A stretch of DNA of 64,000 nucleotides from an uncultured Sulfurovum sp. (GCA_902727855.1 CACVAS010000058.1:171029-235028); one strand, 5' to 3'. Positions 16,332 through 25,462 are shown, counted from the stretch's first letter. Notes: a model not told the origin generated them from the sequence alone. A program made the numbers and translations.

Positions 16332-16916
16332 TTATTTTACAATTCCATGGAATTGTTCATAGGCTCTTTTCACAAACTTTGGCTTAAGACCTGCAGTTTT
16401 AATCTCTGCATGCTCTTGCTTAATATGCTCTTTTTTAATCTCAATGAGGTTCTCCCATCTTTTCACAAGAAGTCCTCTCACGTCTTGCTCAAAGTCACCA
16501 GAATACTCAGGGTATTGTTCATTTAGGGCCTCTACTACCTGACCAAACTCTACCTGCTTAATAAGCTCCAATTCTTCCTTAGAATGTGTCTTTTCTACTT
16601 CTATAAAGTGTGTCCAACCAATATCTAATATAGTGTCTAACTCCTGTGCATAATCTCTTTCTTCTTCTGGAAAAGCATTGATAAGTGCTTGTGCAATATC
16701 TTTAAGACTATTACTATTGACAATCTCTAACTCTTCTTCAAAGCCTTTTAAATCTTCTTCATATTCAGCAGCATCTTCATAGAGCTTAGCAATATGAGCA
16801 TTTTTACCTTTATTATCTCTAGGTTTTTTAGGCGTATCTTCATTTTCAGTCGCATGAGCCGCCTTTAACTCTTCCATCTGTAACTCTAAATAACGTTTAG
16901 TCTCTTCTTTAGCCAT
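16332..16916 (-). CDS. Hypothetical helical protein
   Basis: A 194-residue, highly charged, mostly helical soluble protein. The N-terminal 60 residues look like coiled coil broken by a KPRDNKGKN linker. Residues 75-160 contain two similar units (AQALINAFPEEERDYAQELD and VEALNEQYPEYSGDFEQDVR), suggesting an internal duplication. No family recognised. The last codons overlap an 18-bp palindrome at 16339-16356. Confidence 0.65.
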   Translation of the reverse strand: MAKEETKRYLELQMEELKAAHATENEDTPKKPRDNKGKNAHIAKLYEDAAEYEEDLKGFEEELEIVNSNSLKDIAQALINAFPEEERDYAQELDTILDIGWTHFIEVEKTHSKEELELIKQVEFGQVVEALNEQYPEYSGDFEQDVRGLLVKRWENLIEIKKEHIKQEHAEIKTAGLKPKFVKRAYEQFHGIVK

Positions 16917-16967
16917 AATATCTACACCCTATAATAATTTTTTGTATTCTAACATACTAAGCTAAAC

Positions 16968-17327
16968 TTAACATTTTTCTTGATATGTCTTATTTACTCT
17001 TACGATAAATTCGGGTGTAAAGACATCTACAAACTCTTCATCTTCATCATGGTACTCAATAAAGCCAAAAAAATCCTCTGGTGTTATTTCATAGGTAAAC
17101 ATTTTTTCTATGGCTTCACTCTGCTTATCATTTACAAAAAGCCCCGCTATCTCTTCGCCTTGAAACTCATACTCAGGATGATTAGTTTCCTTATAACACT
17201 TTTGTTGTTGTAGGAGTACTTCAAGTTCATCAATCCTTCCACCCTCTTCTGCTGTAGCAGCACCATTGCTTAAAATCTTCATAATTATTTCTTGCATCTC
17301 TGCCAATATCTGTGATTGTTCACTCAT
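16968..17327 (-). CDS. Hypothetical acidic protein
   Basis: A 119-residue protein. I start at 17327 because GGAG lies upstream of that ATG; the longer frame would add a hydrophobic segment without a ribosome binding site. Very acidic near the end (YHDEDEEFVDVF), with a helical N-terminus. No family recognised. Divergent from the GNAT-like gene at 17453. Confidence 0.6.
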   Translation of the reverse strand: MSEQSQILAEMQEIIMKILSNGAATAEEGGRIDELEVLLQQQKCYKETNHPEYEFQGEEIAGLFVNDKQSEAIEKMFTYEITPEDFFGFIEYHDEDEEFVDVFTPEFIVRVNKTYQEKC

Positions 17328-17452
17328 ACTATCTCCTGTATATTTCTTTAATAGAATCTCATTATTACAATTTATAGTTAAATATGACTTAATAAAAAAT
17401 TTTGTGTTTAATACTAAAATGATAGAATACAAAAAAACTACTAGGAAAGATA

Positions 17453-17737
17453 ATGTCTCACCCACTTATTCATAACCAAGACGAATGTAAATACGAATAT
17501 CACATTGATGGCCACATAGCATACATCACCTATGATGATCAAGATGGTAATATGCACCTAACACACACTATAGTACCCAAAGAACTAGCAGGTAAAGGAC
17601 TTGCAAGAACACTTTTGGAAGATGTGCTCCAAGAGATACAAAAAGCTGATAAAAAGGCTGTGGCAAAATGTTCGTACATTGTAAAATATCAAGAAAAAAA
17701 CCCCGACGCAAGTCATTTATTTGCCATAGACGCATAA
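17453..17737 (+). CDS. YjdJ-type small GNAT-fold acetyltransferase
   Basis: A 94-residue protein matching the short Acetyltransf_CG family: IAYITYDDQDG, the acetyl-CoA loop PKELAGKGLARTLLED, and the C-terminal CSYIVKYQEKNP. Substrate unknown. The next gene follows after 10 nt. Confidence 0.8.
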   Translation: MSHPLIHNQDECKYEYHIDGHIAYITYDDQDGNMHLTHTIVPKELAGKGLARTLLEDVLQEIQKADKKAVAKCSYIVKYQEKNPDASHLFAIDA

Positions 17738-17747
17738 AAGGAAAATT

Positions 17748-18101
17748 ATGGAAAAAGTAACAAGTTTATTAGAAAAATATGATTATTTTAGAGCTGCTCA
17801 GCTACGCTCTATTAACCCAACTTCAGAGTCATCTAAGATACTGACGCTTGTCATTCAAGATGATGAAGGTGAAGATACAGATAGAATTACTATAGAATTT
17901 AAAGATATTAAATCCTCAAAAATACTTGTGAATAGTGTGCTTCCAATGCTTGATATGATGGGAGGTATTAGTCTCATCAAGGAGAATAATTTATATGGTT
18001 TTTCTCTAGGACGTGATACTGCGATGTTACATGTGCAAAATGCACCTCTATACATTATAGCTTCAGATATCACTATTACAGAGGCACAACTGAATAACTA
18101 A
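17748..18101 (+). CDS. Hypothetical protein
   Basis: A 117-residue protein with alternating strand and helix pattern (ILTLVIQDDEGE, DRITIEFKDI, YGFSLGRDTAMLHV). No family recognised. Likely co-transcribed with the upstream GNAT gene and followed by a strong hairpin. Confidence 0.6.
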   Translation: MEKVTSLLEKYDYFRAAQLRSINPTSESSKILTLVIQDDEGEDTDRITIEFKDIKSSKILVNSVLPMLDMMGGISLIKENNLYGFSLGRDTAMLHVQNAPLYIIASDITITEAQLNN

Positions 18102-18105
18102 TTAG

Positions 18106-18131
18106 ATCAAGTGCTTTAAAGAGCACTTGAT
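18106..18131. terminator. Bidirectional hairpin terminator
   Basis: ATCAAGTGCT and AGCACTTGAT form a perfect 10-bp stem with a 6-nt loop, 4 nt after one stop codon and 16 nt from the convergent gene's stop. Confidence 0.75.
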
Positions 18132-18147
18132 AACTATATTTATCTGG

Positions 18148-18414
18148 TTAACAACCACAACTTCCAGTACTACAACTGCTGTCACCTGTACCACAGCTAC
18201 CAGCATTAGGGTTCTCTGAGACACTAATTACAAAAGTGTTCTCACCTGCAATATTTGATGAAAAAGCATGCTTGGTACAAAAATCTTCATTCATTAACTC
18301 TGCTAAAATATTTGAGTAGTTATACGCATCACGTTGTGTCTCAAATGACTTTTCACTTTCATACTCACTCTTTTTAAAACATCCGCACTCATGTGCTACT
18401 TTTACTGTATACAT
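18148..18414 (-). CDS. Small Cys-rich protein, paralogue of upstream gene
   Basis: An 88-residue protein; AAAAGGA precedes the start at 18414. The N-terminus reads MYTVKVAHECGCFKKS, a middle motif is FCTKHAF, and the tail is Cys/Gly/Ser-rich (CGTGDSSCSTGSCGC). It shares the first 45 residues' pattern with the neighbour at 18446-18766. CGC, FCxxH and the Cys tail suggest metal binding, but the metal and role are unknown. Confidence 0.6.
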   Translation of the reverse strand: MYTVKVAHECGCFKKSEYESEKSFETQRDAYNYSNILAELMNEDFCTKHAFSSNIAGENTFVISVSENPNAGSCGTGDSSCSTGSCGC

Positions 18415-18445
18415 ATTATTTATTCCTTTTAAATATCTCGTAGAC

Positions 18446-18766
18446 CTAGTTTCCACCATCTCCACCAGGAGATGCTTTCGTTGCGTCAAAACCTATGGTA
18501 ACACCACTCTTTGTTACAAGTTTATTTGCATCTTCGATATCTTCATCCTCGTCATCATCTTCAGGTCTTAAAGTACTATGAATCACTATTTTATCACCAT
18601 AGTCAACTGCTTCAAAAAAATGTGTCATACAAAAGTTTTGATTCATAAGACACTCCATCACACGTGCTTTATTTATCATGTCTTCTTTTGATTCAAAGGT
18701 TAAATCTTTGTTCAAGCCACTTTTTTTTACGCAACCACACTCTTTCTCAATTTCAATTGTGTACAT
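18446..18766 (-). CDS. Small CGC-motif protein, paralogue of downstream gene
   Basis: A 106-residue protein beginning MYTIEIEKECGCVKKS with a later FCMTHFFEAVDYGDK, clearly related to the next gene (tandem duplication). Instead of a Cys tail it has an acidic region (EDDDEDEDIED) and a Gly-rich end. It lies between the dab operon and the hairpin at 18.1 kb. Confidence 0.6.
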   Translation of the reverse strand: MYTIEIEKECGCVKKSGLNKDLTFESKEDMINKARVMECLMNQNFCMTHFFEAVDYGDKIVIHSTLRPEDDDEDEDIEDANKLVTKSGVTIGFDATKASPGGDGGN

Positions 18767-18817
18767 TTCATCTCTCTTTTCTATTAGTTTTTCGTATTAT
18801 AGTACGTTGAGCTAAAA

Positions 18818-21691
18818 CTATGCTAGCTCTTTAATAACAACAAATTCACCAAATTCATATGAGTATACTTTTTTGGCTGCTTTGTCTATAATGATAGGTC
18901 TAATCCACTCATTTAATATAAACTCTTTAGCAATAGAGTTTTCAACCGCTTTTCCTACAGTCTCAAGTGGTGCTTCCATATAGGTAAGTAGTCGTACAGG
19001 TTCATGGTACGCTTTACCTTCTGTTAGAACACTTTGTGTAGGAAGACCAATCTTTAAGTCACTATAGTTTCCATTATATACCCCAATTTTAGAAACAACG
19101 TTATGGTACACTTTTGAACCTGCACCATATGCTTTATTATCTGTAGTAGAAAAATAGTGTTCTAGGTTAATCCATTCACCAACAACAAGAGGACCGTTAA
19201 ATATACGTGTCAAAATGTCTGCATTTTCATTATCTATTGAAGCATCATACGAGTGCATAAAAAGTCTGTTATTCAGCTCCATATGTCTACATGAATCTCT
19301 TGGACCAGCAAAGACACCCATATTACCTGCAAGACCCCATTCCGGTCTTGGTTCAGACCAATCCATCGTCTTAATAAATAGATCTTTTTGTGTCTTAGCA
19401 TTAGGTAAAACAACTGCTCTCTCTTCTCTAGAAGCCAATGAGGCATTCTTAAAGTCTTGTTGCATGGTAGTGAAAAGTTCTCGTTCTTTCACACTAAGTA
19501 TATCTGTATCGTAAAAAGTCATTTCATCAGTCGTTGTATTATGCATCGCAGGTAAAAATATTGTATCCTCTGGAATATGGATACCCTTTCCTTTGAGCTT
19601 TGCACGAATACTAGGCTTATTTCCTATCATACAAAGTGCTCTGGCATTAGGCAAAGAGATGCTACCTCCACAGGCTCCACAATCTAGTGCAGATTCGAAT
19701 GGGTTGTTATCTGAGAGCGAACCATGTCCAGAAATTGTTACAAACTTAGGGAAATCTTCTATGAGTCCTATCATCTTAAGCAGATTATCTATATACATAA
19801 CCTGCTCATCTTCGGTAAAGCCAACCTGTGCAAGCTTTTCTTTTTGTATTTCGTAGTCTTCAGGGGTGATGTGATAGGCATGTTTAAGATCATCAATAAT
19901 ATCTTCAGATATTCTAATTGATAGTTCTTTAGCAAAGACAAGATGCTCCCATAGAATAATTATCTCTTCTTTTTTAAGTTCCGTGTCAGATTGTGTAGTT
20001 AAAACCTCATTAATAATATTGGTATGAAGTCTTCGTACATACTTGTCTATTTCGTCACTTGTTAGCTTGTCTAACGTAAAAATTGTTTTAGGCTTTTTAG
20101 GCTTCATATTGGAGAAGAGTTTATTGGTTTTAGCTGGGAAAAATGTCTTTCCAAAAAGTTTTATACCAAACATCCACCCAATCGCCTCAACCATAATATA
20201 CGGTGTATAAGGGTTGTTTTTAAGATCACTCAAAACTTTTTTGGTTGTTTTATTCATACTTTTTTTGGAATTATACTCTTCATGAGATTCAACAGGTATT
20301 TCAAACACTATATTTTGAGGTTTAATAATTGCCGGAGCTAATGCCAATGCATGTGCTTTGTCAAATTCTACAAAAGAAATAGGGATACCAAGGAAACCAC
20401 CTGCACCAAAAGTCGTATGTGGACCCGACTGTTCTACCTTTCTACGTATGGTTTCCGATCTTACATCTAAACAGAAAACTGTCGCGGATAAAGGTTTTTT
20501 ATCATACCTATGTGTAGAAGTAAATTCATCAATATGTTGTTCAATATAGGTATCTTCTAACGATTTTAGCCAAAGAAATCCCTCTTCTTTTTTAAGAAGA
20601 TCTACAAAGTTTGAAAATGCTATGAGTGACATATCAAGGGAAGGGAATTGTTTTTTTGCAAGTTGTACTTGCAGCGCATTTAAATTAATTTCATCTTTGG
20701 CATAAGCATCTAAAATCTCTTGATAATTTTGATGCTCTTCCATCGCATCATTATAGACACCTGTAAGTTTACCTTTTGCCTGCAAAAGCTTCAATATTGT
20801 ATAGAGCTTATTTTCTTCCATATATGTATTGAGCTTTTCAAAATTATTGATTTTCTCTTTTTGCATATATTTCAATTCAAAATGCAATCTCACTGCCATA
20901 TAGTCCATCAGTGATGAAGGACGTTTTTGCTGTGAATAGTATTCATTATCTTCTGAACGGTACTTGATAAATCCTGCCCAACCGTGCAATTTCAGTATAT
21001 GTGTTAAAAAGTACGCTTCTACATCTTCTACTTTTAGTGTTTCAAGCGCTTCTTCAACATATTCTTGGGCATCAACCACATAATCGATATTTTCATAAAG
21101 TTTAAAAGTATGAAACATACCAAGGTCTCTGTCTTTCATACTTAGTGTAGTCTGCTCTTGATCAAGAAAACGCGAAATATATTCAATGACATCCTTTTCT
21201 ATCAGTTCCTTTTCGCTTGTGCCAAACAGTGCATCATGAATTTCATACAATGTCATATGTTTTGTAAGTTTTTCTATCCATGTATCCCGCTGCATACAGG
21301 TACAGGTCTCTTCAAGATACGCATGTAACTCTTCATCTATATCATTAACTTTTAGCTCTTCATAACTTCTATAAGAGTCCCATAATGGACTTACTTCAAG
21401 CATAAATGTTTTAGCTTCTTCAACATACTTTTCAAGTTTTTCCTCTTCAAGTGGTCTTAAGAGATTTTTATCAAGAAACTCTGTTTTTACCTTACCCTCA
21501 TGATAGAGTCCAACATAATAATCTGGATCCATATAGACTTTACCACCAAATATACCTTGTGCTTTGTCAAGTCCTTCTTTAAAATTAAGATGTTCAAACC
21601 CCTTTAATGGGTTATGGTGGATAAATGCTCCAATAGGCCAATAGTGTGGTACAGTGTCTTTCACTGCATTTAATTTTTCTAGTATACTCAT
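18818..21691 (-). CDS. dabA: DabA, inorganic carbon transporter subunit (DUF2309)
   Basis: The 957-residue cytoplasmic carbonic-anhydrase-like subunit of the DAB energy-coupled CO2/bicarbonate accumulation complex. The zinc-site motifs are present: CLD in FCLDVRSE (about 405-407), and His plus Cys in SGHGSLSDNNP...DCGACGG (about 655-670). The start at 21691 has a canonical AGGAGG, and its ATG overlaps the stop of the preceding membrane gene (TAATG). It acts with DabB at the inner membrane to supply bicarbonate for the carboxylases of the reductive TCA cycle encoded next door. Confidence 0.93.
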   Translation of the reverse strand: MSILEKLNAVKDTVPHYWPIGAFIHHNPLKGFEHLNFKEGLDKAQGIFGGKVYMDPDYYVGLYHEGKVKTEFLDKNLLRPLEEEKLEKYVEEAKTFMLEVSPLWDSYRSYEELKVNDIDEELHAYLEETCTCMQRDTWIEKLTKHMTLYEIHDALFGTSEKELIEKDVIEYISRFLDQEQTTLSMKDRDLGMFHTFKLYENIDYVVDAQEYVEEALETLKVEDVEAYFLTHILKLHGWAGFIKYRSEDNEYYSQQKRPSSLMDYMAVRLHFELKYMQKEKINNFEKLNTYMEENKLYTILKLLQAKGKLTGVYNDAMEEHQNYQEILDAYAKDEINLNALQVQLAKKQFPSLDMSLIAFSNFVDLLKKEEGFLWLKSLEDTYIEQHIDEFTSTHRYDKKPLSATVFCLDVRSETIRRKVEQSGPHTTFGAGGFLGIPISFVEFDKAHALALAPAIIKPQNIVFEIPVESHEEYNSKKSMNKTTKKVLSDLKNNPYTPYIMVEAIGWMFGIKLFGKTFFPAKTNKLFSNMKPKKPKTIFTLDKLTSDEIDKYVRRLHTNIINEVLTTQSDTELKKEEIIILWEHLVFAKELSIRISEDIIDDLKHAYHITPEDYEIQKEKLAQVGFTEDEQVMYIDNLLKMIGLIEDFPKFVTISGHGSLSDNNPFESALDCGACGGSISLPNARALCMIGNKPSIRAKLKGKGIHIPEDTIFLPAMHNTTTDEMTFYDTDILSVKERELFTTMQQDFKNASLASREERAVVLPNAKTQKDLFIKTMDWSEPRPEWGLAGNMGVFAGPRDSCRHMELNNRLFMHSYDASIDNENADILTRIFNGPLVVGEWINLEHYFSTTDNKAYGAGSKVYHNVVSKIGVYNGNYSDLKIGLPTQSVLTEGKAYHEPVRLLTYMEAPLETVGKAVENSIAKEFILNEWIRPIIIDKAAKKVYSYEFGEFVVIKELA

Positions 21692-22416
21692 TACAGTACC
21701 TCCTGAAGCCCAATAATACTTAGGACCAATAATAGTATAAAGATAGCAAGGTGTAACCATCTTTCTTTCAGTGCGACGTCAATATAGTGTACATTATCAT
21801 TTGGTTTTCCAAAAACAGTTTTAGCCATGACCCTTACAGCAATTAAAAAGTTTCCAAAAAATATAACCACAACAGCAACATACCATAAGCTATTAATTTC
21901 AGAAGAGAGTATTCCGTTTAGGAACATTAAAGAGTTTGGAAATGGTGGGTAAAGTGCCAATGCTGTCAAATAAATAGTGAGTATTAGCCCAGCATAAGGT
22001 GTCACCAGAGTGATACCCGTAATTGATTTATAGTTTGCACTTCCATAATTACGCTCATAATATTTCCCCATGAGAAAAATACCCATAAGTGTAAGTAGTA
22101 ATGAAATACCATAGAGTGCACTCTCTTTTGCACCAAACATAAGAAGCATCGGTGCATTAAAGAAAAGTATATAGTATGCCAACTTATACAAATTATTTGT
22201 TTTGTTGGCTTTATAAAGTGAGAACAAAGAAAATAATAGTGCAATCATAACAAATGGCATCGATACTGCTGAAGATGTACTAGCAGAAATAATCATTCCT
22301 AAAACAACCAATAGTGCTGAAAGATAAAATATTTTTTCTTTTCCTAAAATATTTTTCTTCTCAAACAACAGATAATAAGGAACCCCGGCAAATAAAAATA
22401 ATAAAATAAAATCCAT
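21691..22416 (-). CDS. Small NuoM/NuoN-like membrane protein of dab operon
   Basis: A 241-residue, roughly seven-helix protein encoded between dabB and dabA. The second half (LVTPYAGLILTIYL, ALYPPFPNSLMFLNGI, VIFFGNFLIAVRVMAKTVFG) resembles the end of proton-pumping antiporter-like subunits, but it is half their length. The start at 22416 gives better spacing to AAGAAGGG than the ATG two codons upstream. It may be a third structural or coupling subunit of the DAB complex in this lineage (inference). Confidence 0.7.
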   Translation of the reverse strand: MDFILLFLFAGVPYYLLFEKKNILGKEKIFYLSALLVVLGMIISASTSSAVSMPFVMIALLFSLFSLYKANKTNNLYKLAYYILFFNAPMLLMFGAKESALYGISLLLTLMGIFLMGKYYERNYGSANYKSITGITLVTPYAGLILTIYLTALALYPPFPNSLMFLNGILSSEINSLWYVAVVVIFFGNFLIAVRVMAKTVFGKPNDNVHYIDVALKERWLHLAIFILLLVLSIIGLQEVL

Positions 22417-22429
22417 AAACATTCCCTTC

Positions 22430-24040
22430 TTAAAATACTTTGAAGTATTTAATATATAAGTCAGACAGATAGCCTTCTTTTGCCAATATCTTATAGATAC
22501 GCCATTGAACTTTATTAGGCTTATGCTCACCTATAGGTATACCAACAAAATGTTGTTTATAAGTAAAGTACCAACCAATAAACATAATGGCTATTAACAT
22601 GAGAAGCGTCATTGTACCCGATACATGAAGTGTAGCTACCTTATAAAGCAGTGCACCATGTTCACCATACAAGAAGTGTTCAAGCGCTAAACCCACAAAC
22701 TCATAGGTAAAGAGTACAATAATAAACGAACTAATCACCGTAAAAATAACTTTTGGAGAATTTGCTTTAGTCACTTCAAAAAATGATAAAAAGAGTTGTG
22801 TTCCGGTAAGCCACGCAAACGCCAATATAAGTACGGCGGCATTTAAATGAAAGAAGTCTTCACCCAATGCAAATTTAACCCCAATGAAAACAACCACAGG
22901 CACAACTGTAAAGAGTGCGACCATACGGAACATATTGATGCTATTGTATTGTGGTTTTTCCTTCCAAAACAGTTCATGAGAAAGTCTTCTAGGCACATTT
23001 GGCTCCTTCCTTGCAGAGTTGATAAGGCTTCCAGATTCCAAAAAGAGTGATGCCTTAAAGATACCATGTACCATAAGGTGGTAAATTGCAAGCGAGAAGG
23101 CACCAAGTCCTACTTCCATAATCATATATCCCATCTGACCTACAGTCGAATAACCAAGAGAACGTTTAATATCTGAGACAGCTAGCATTAAAATAGATGC
23201 AAAAATCGCGGTAAGAAGTCCCATAACAAATGCCACATTTAGTACTGCTGGAGTTAAAAGTAACAAAAATGCCATTTTATTAAGTAGGATTCCTCCAACA
23301 TTTACAACCCCTGCGTGCATAAGCGCTGATACTGGAGTAGGTGCTTCTGAAGTATAAGGTAACCATAAGTGGAAAGGAATAATAGCTGACTTCATCATTG
23401 CTGCAAATAAGAATAAGAAACCAATCACATAAATGAGAGGATCGTCAATGGGGCCACTGGCTGACATTGCCAACCATTTTTCACCCAGTTGTGCCAGATC
23501 AAAACTACCAAATACTTTATAGGTAAGTATCACGGCTATAATAAAGAAGAGGTCGGCTAATTTATGTACTAACATAGTCCACCCACCATTCTTAATGGCA
23601 GACTTTGACTCTACATTAAATGTAATGAGTAAGTAAAGACTGATACTCATAAGCTGCCAAGCAATAGTAAGAATAATCAAATTATTACTCATAACAAGTA
23701 AATAAATAGCTGAGAATATAAAGTTTAATAATACAAAAAATCTTTTATAGCCAGGTTCATCCCACATGTATTTTGTAGAGTATTTACGAATAACAAGACC
23801 TAGTATGGCTACATATGGTACAAGAATAGCTGAGAGCTCATTAAAAACAAGAAGCCCCTCAAATCCATAAATAGCTTCATCCGTACTCATCACATGGTAG
23901 GTACCATAGAGTCCTAAAAGTGCTACTAGCGATGAAAAAAAGATTGCCACTTTAGGCATATGCTCTTTTTTATTTAAAAAACCTATTAAAATAGCAATAA
24001 CAATAGGTATAAACGGAATAAATAATACTAATTTCTCCAT
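22430..24040 (-). CDS. dabB: DabB, NuoL-like membrane subunit of inorganic carbon pump
   Basis: A 536-residue polytopic protein of the NuoL/MrpA antiporter family. Conserved features: SEAPTPVSALMHAGVVNVGG on the lysine/glutamate helix, VSDIKRSLGYSTVGQMGYM, and MVHGIFKASLFLESG. It is shorter than NuoL and lies in an operon with dabA, not with other complex I genes, as expected for the cation-coupled DabB. GGGAG precedes the chosen ATG; the longer frame would need TTG. First gene of the operon. Confidence 0.92.
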   Translation of the reverse strand: MEKLVLFIPFIPIVIAILIGFLNKKEHMPKVAIFFSSLVALLGLYGTYHVMSTDEAIYGFEGLLVFNELSAILVPYVAILGLVIRKYSTKYMWDEPGYKRFFVLLNFIFSAIYLLVMSNNLIILTIAWQLMSISLYLLITFNVESKSAIKNGGWTMLVHKLADLFFIIAVILTYKVFGSFDLAQLGEKWLAMSASGPIDDPLIYVIGFLFLFAAMMKSAIIPFHLWLPYTSEAPTPVSALMHAGVVNVGGILLNKMAFLLLLTPAVLNVAFVMGLLTAIFASILMLAVSDIKRSLGYSTVGQMGYMIMEVGLGAFSLAIYHLMVHGIFKASLFLESGSLINSARKEPNVPRRLSHELFWKEKPQYNSINMFRMVALFTVVPVVVFIGVKFALGEDFFHLNAAVLILAFAWLTGTQLFLSFFEVTKANSPKVIFTVISSFIIVLFTYEFVGLALEHFLYGEHGALLYKVATLHVSGTMTLLMLIAIMFIGWYFTYKQHFVGIPIGEHKPNKVQWRIYKILAKEGYLSDLYIKYFKVF

Positions 24041-24068
24041 AACAACTCCCAATTAAATATACTTCACA

Positions 24069-24098
24069 GGATGTTATTGTTTATGAAAAACAACATCC
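24069..24098 (-). promoter_or_regulatory. 5' UTR hairpin upstream of dabB
   Basis: GGATGTT...AACATCC with an inner GTTT/AAAC pairing, 30-60 nt upstream of the dabB ATG. A TATGAT-like -10 on the minus strand at 24111-24116 would place the hairpin at the very 5' end of the transcript. Confidence 0.35.
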
Positions 24099-24138
24099 CT
24101 ATAACAGAACATCATAGCAAAATTTAGAAAAGAATGAC

Positions 24139-24169
24139 TTTTAATAAATCTATGTTAGATTTATTAAAA
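24139..24169. promoter_or_regulatory. Perfect 14-bp-arm palindrome between dab and oxidoreductase operons
   Basis: TTTTAATAAATCTA and TAGATTTATTAAAA flank TGT. No gene ends here, so a terminator is unlikely; it sits in the shared upstream region of two divergent carbon-metabolism operons and is a candidate operator. A second smaller inverted repeat (TTGACT/AGTCAA) lies at 24262-24279. The rest of 24041-24599 is AT-rich with a few further weak inverted repeats. Confidence 0.5.
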
Positions 24170-24265
24170 TAAATTTGCGATGAAACGAAACATACTGTCA
24201 TTTCTAATAATCACAAAATAGCTATCAAAATAGCATATATATACATACTATATATATGTACTTGA

Positions 24266-24487
24266 CTAAAATGAGTCAAATTTATCTAAAATATTGTTAA
24301 AAATTAAACTTATTAATAAATATTGATGATGAATACCATTATTTAGATTACTTGTTGCAAGATGTAACGAGAAAAATTTGACATAAAAGTCGAAAAATAC
24401 TGTCCTTAGAATTAAAGAAAAATAAAGGTTTTTAAAGTATACTCCGAACAGCATAAAGAATATAACTAAGAATAAGCCTATCGACAT
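24266..24487 (-). CDS. Possible small membrane protein (doubtful)
   Basis: A 73-residue frame with GGAG 4-8 nt before the ATG and one clear N-terminal hydrophobic helix (IGLFLVIFFMLFGVYF). It fills part of the dab/oxidoreductase control region. Composition is very AT-rich and no family is recognised, so it may be fortuitous. Confidence 0.25.
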   Translation of the reverse strand: MSIGLFLVIFFMLFGVYFKNLYFSLILRTVFFDFYVKFFSLHLATSNLNNGIHHQYLLISLIFNNILDKFDSF

Positions 24488-24599
24488 TCACTCCATATTA
24501 AGAGAGTGAACATCTGTTAGTCAAATTGGATGTTAGACTTCTTAGTTGGTGTGTAACTATAGCCAATGTATGTATGTTTAAGTTATCATAGGAGAAAAA

Positions 24600-24836
24600 A
24601 TGTATTATATAGCAAAAGTAGACGCTGACAAGTGTTCAGAGTATAAATGTAATGCCTGTACACTGTATTGTCCAGAAGCGAATACTCTGATGTTCAATGA
24701 GGATGAGAATATATCTTGGGTAGATGAAGATAGATGTAAGGGATGTGCCTTATGTGTATATGTATGTACAGACATGTTAGATCGTAATTGTATTACGATG
24801 GAAATGCCTGATCCAACGGCAGCACTAAAAGAATAA
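24600..24836 (+). CDS. 2-oxoacid:ferredoxin oxidoreductase, ferredoxin-like delta subunit (operon 1)
   Basis: A 78-residue dicluster protein. Cys12, Cys17, Cys20 and Cys24-Pro bind one [4Fe-4S] cluster, and CKGCALCVYVC binds the second. It passes electrons between external ferredoxin and the catalytic subunits. It is the first gene of operon 1 (delta, E, alpha, beta, gamma), whereas in operon 2 the equivalent gene is last. ATAGGAGAA precedes the ATG. Confidence 0.9.
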   Translation: MYYIAKVDADKCSEYKCNACTLYCPEANTLMFNEDENISWVDEDRCKGCALCVYVCTDMLDRNCITMEMPDPTAALKE

Positions 24837-24892
24837 ATCAAAATATAGATTTATTTTGATAAATACAGAAAAAACAATTTAGAGGAGAACTT

Positions 24893-25462
24893 ATGGCAAA
24901 TCAAGGCCCTGCGTATTATTCACCGTATCCTGCGGCAACGTATGAAGGTGTTATTACACCACCAGAAGGAAAAGCACTTTTATTAGAAGACATAGTTGAT
25001 GAAGAGACTGCAATGAGAGAATGTGCAAGAGTGATGTTAACAAGCGAAAATGCAACTATTTTCCCTGGACCCCAAGTACTATACGCCTTTAATGAAGAAG
25101 CTAAGAAAAAAGCTACACTTATCAAAGAGATGTCTGAAGTGCTAAATGCAAAGATGATTCCAATGTACGATTATAGACCAAAATATCCAAAAATCGATGC
25201 AGAAGTAGAGATTAATCCAAATCACCCGAACTTAACCATTTGGCATAATGACATTAAAGCAGCAATCTTCATTGGTGTACACTGTCACTATGCAAATGTA
25301 GCATTAAAAATCGTAAGATCAGAAACAGATTGTTATACAATCGCAATTTGTGGTATGTCAGGGCATGAAGATGCAATGGCAACATTAAGAGACCAGCATG
25401 CTTCAGAGCTTGAGAAATTCATCAAGATCGCTAAAGAAGTAAAAGCTGAACTTGGTAAATAG
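24893..25462 (+). CDS. 2-oxoacid:ferredoxin oxidoreductase accessory E subunit (CODH beta/epsilon-like), operon 1
   Basis: A 189-residue protein found as the fifth subunit of Hydrogenobacter-type enzymes. Key segment: AAIFIGVHCHYANVALKIVR, recalling the nucleotide-binding fold of the small CO dehydrogenase/acetyl-CoA synthase subunit (CdhB-like), after FPGPQVLYAF and YDYRPKYPKIDAE. No iron-sulfur motif. It may stabilise the complex or bind a nucleotide (inference). The equivalent in operon 2 is longer by an acidic C-terminal tail. Confidence 0.75.
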   Translation: MANQGPAYYSPYPAATYEGVITPPEGKALLLEDIVDEETAMRECARVMLTSENATIFPGPQVLYAFNEEAKKKATLIKEMSEVLNAKMIPMYDYRPKYPKIDAEVEINPNHPNLTIWHNDIKAAIFIGVHCHYANVALKIVRSETDCYTIAICGMSGHEDAMATLRDQHASELEKFIKIAKEVKAELGK

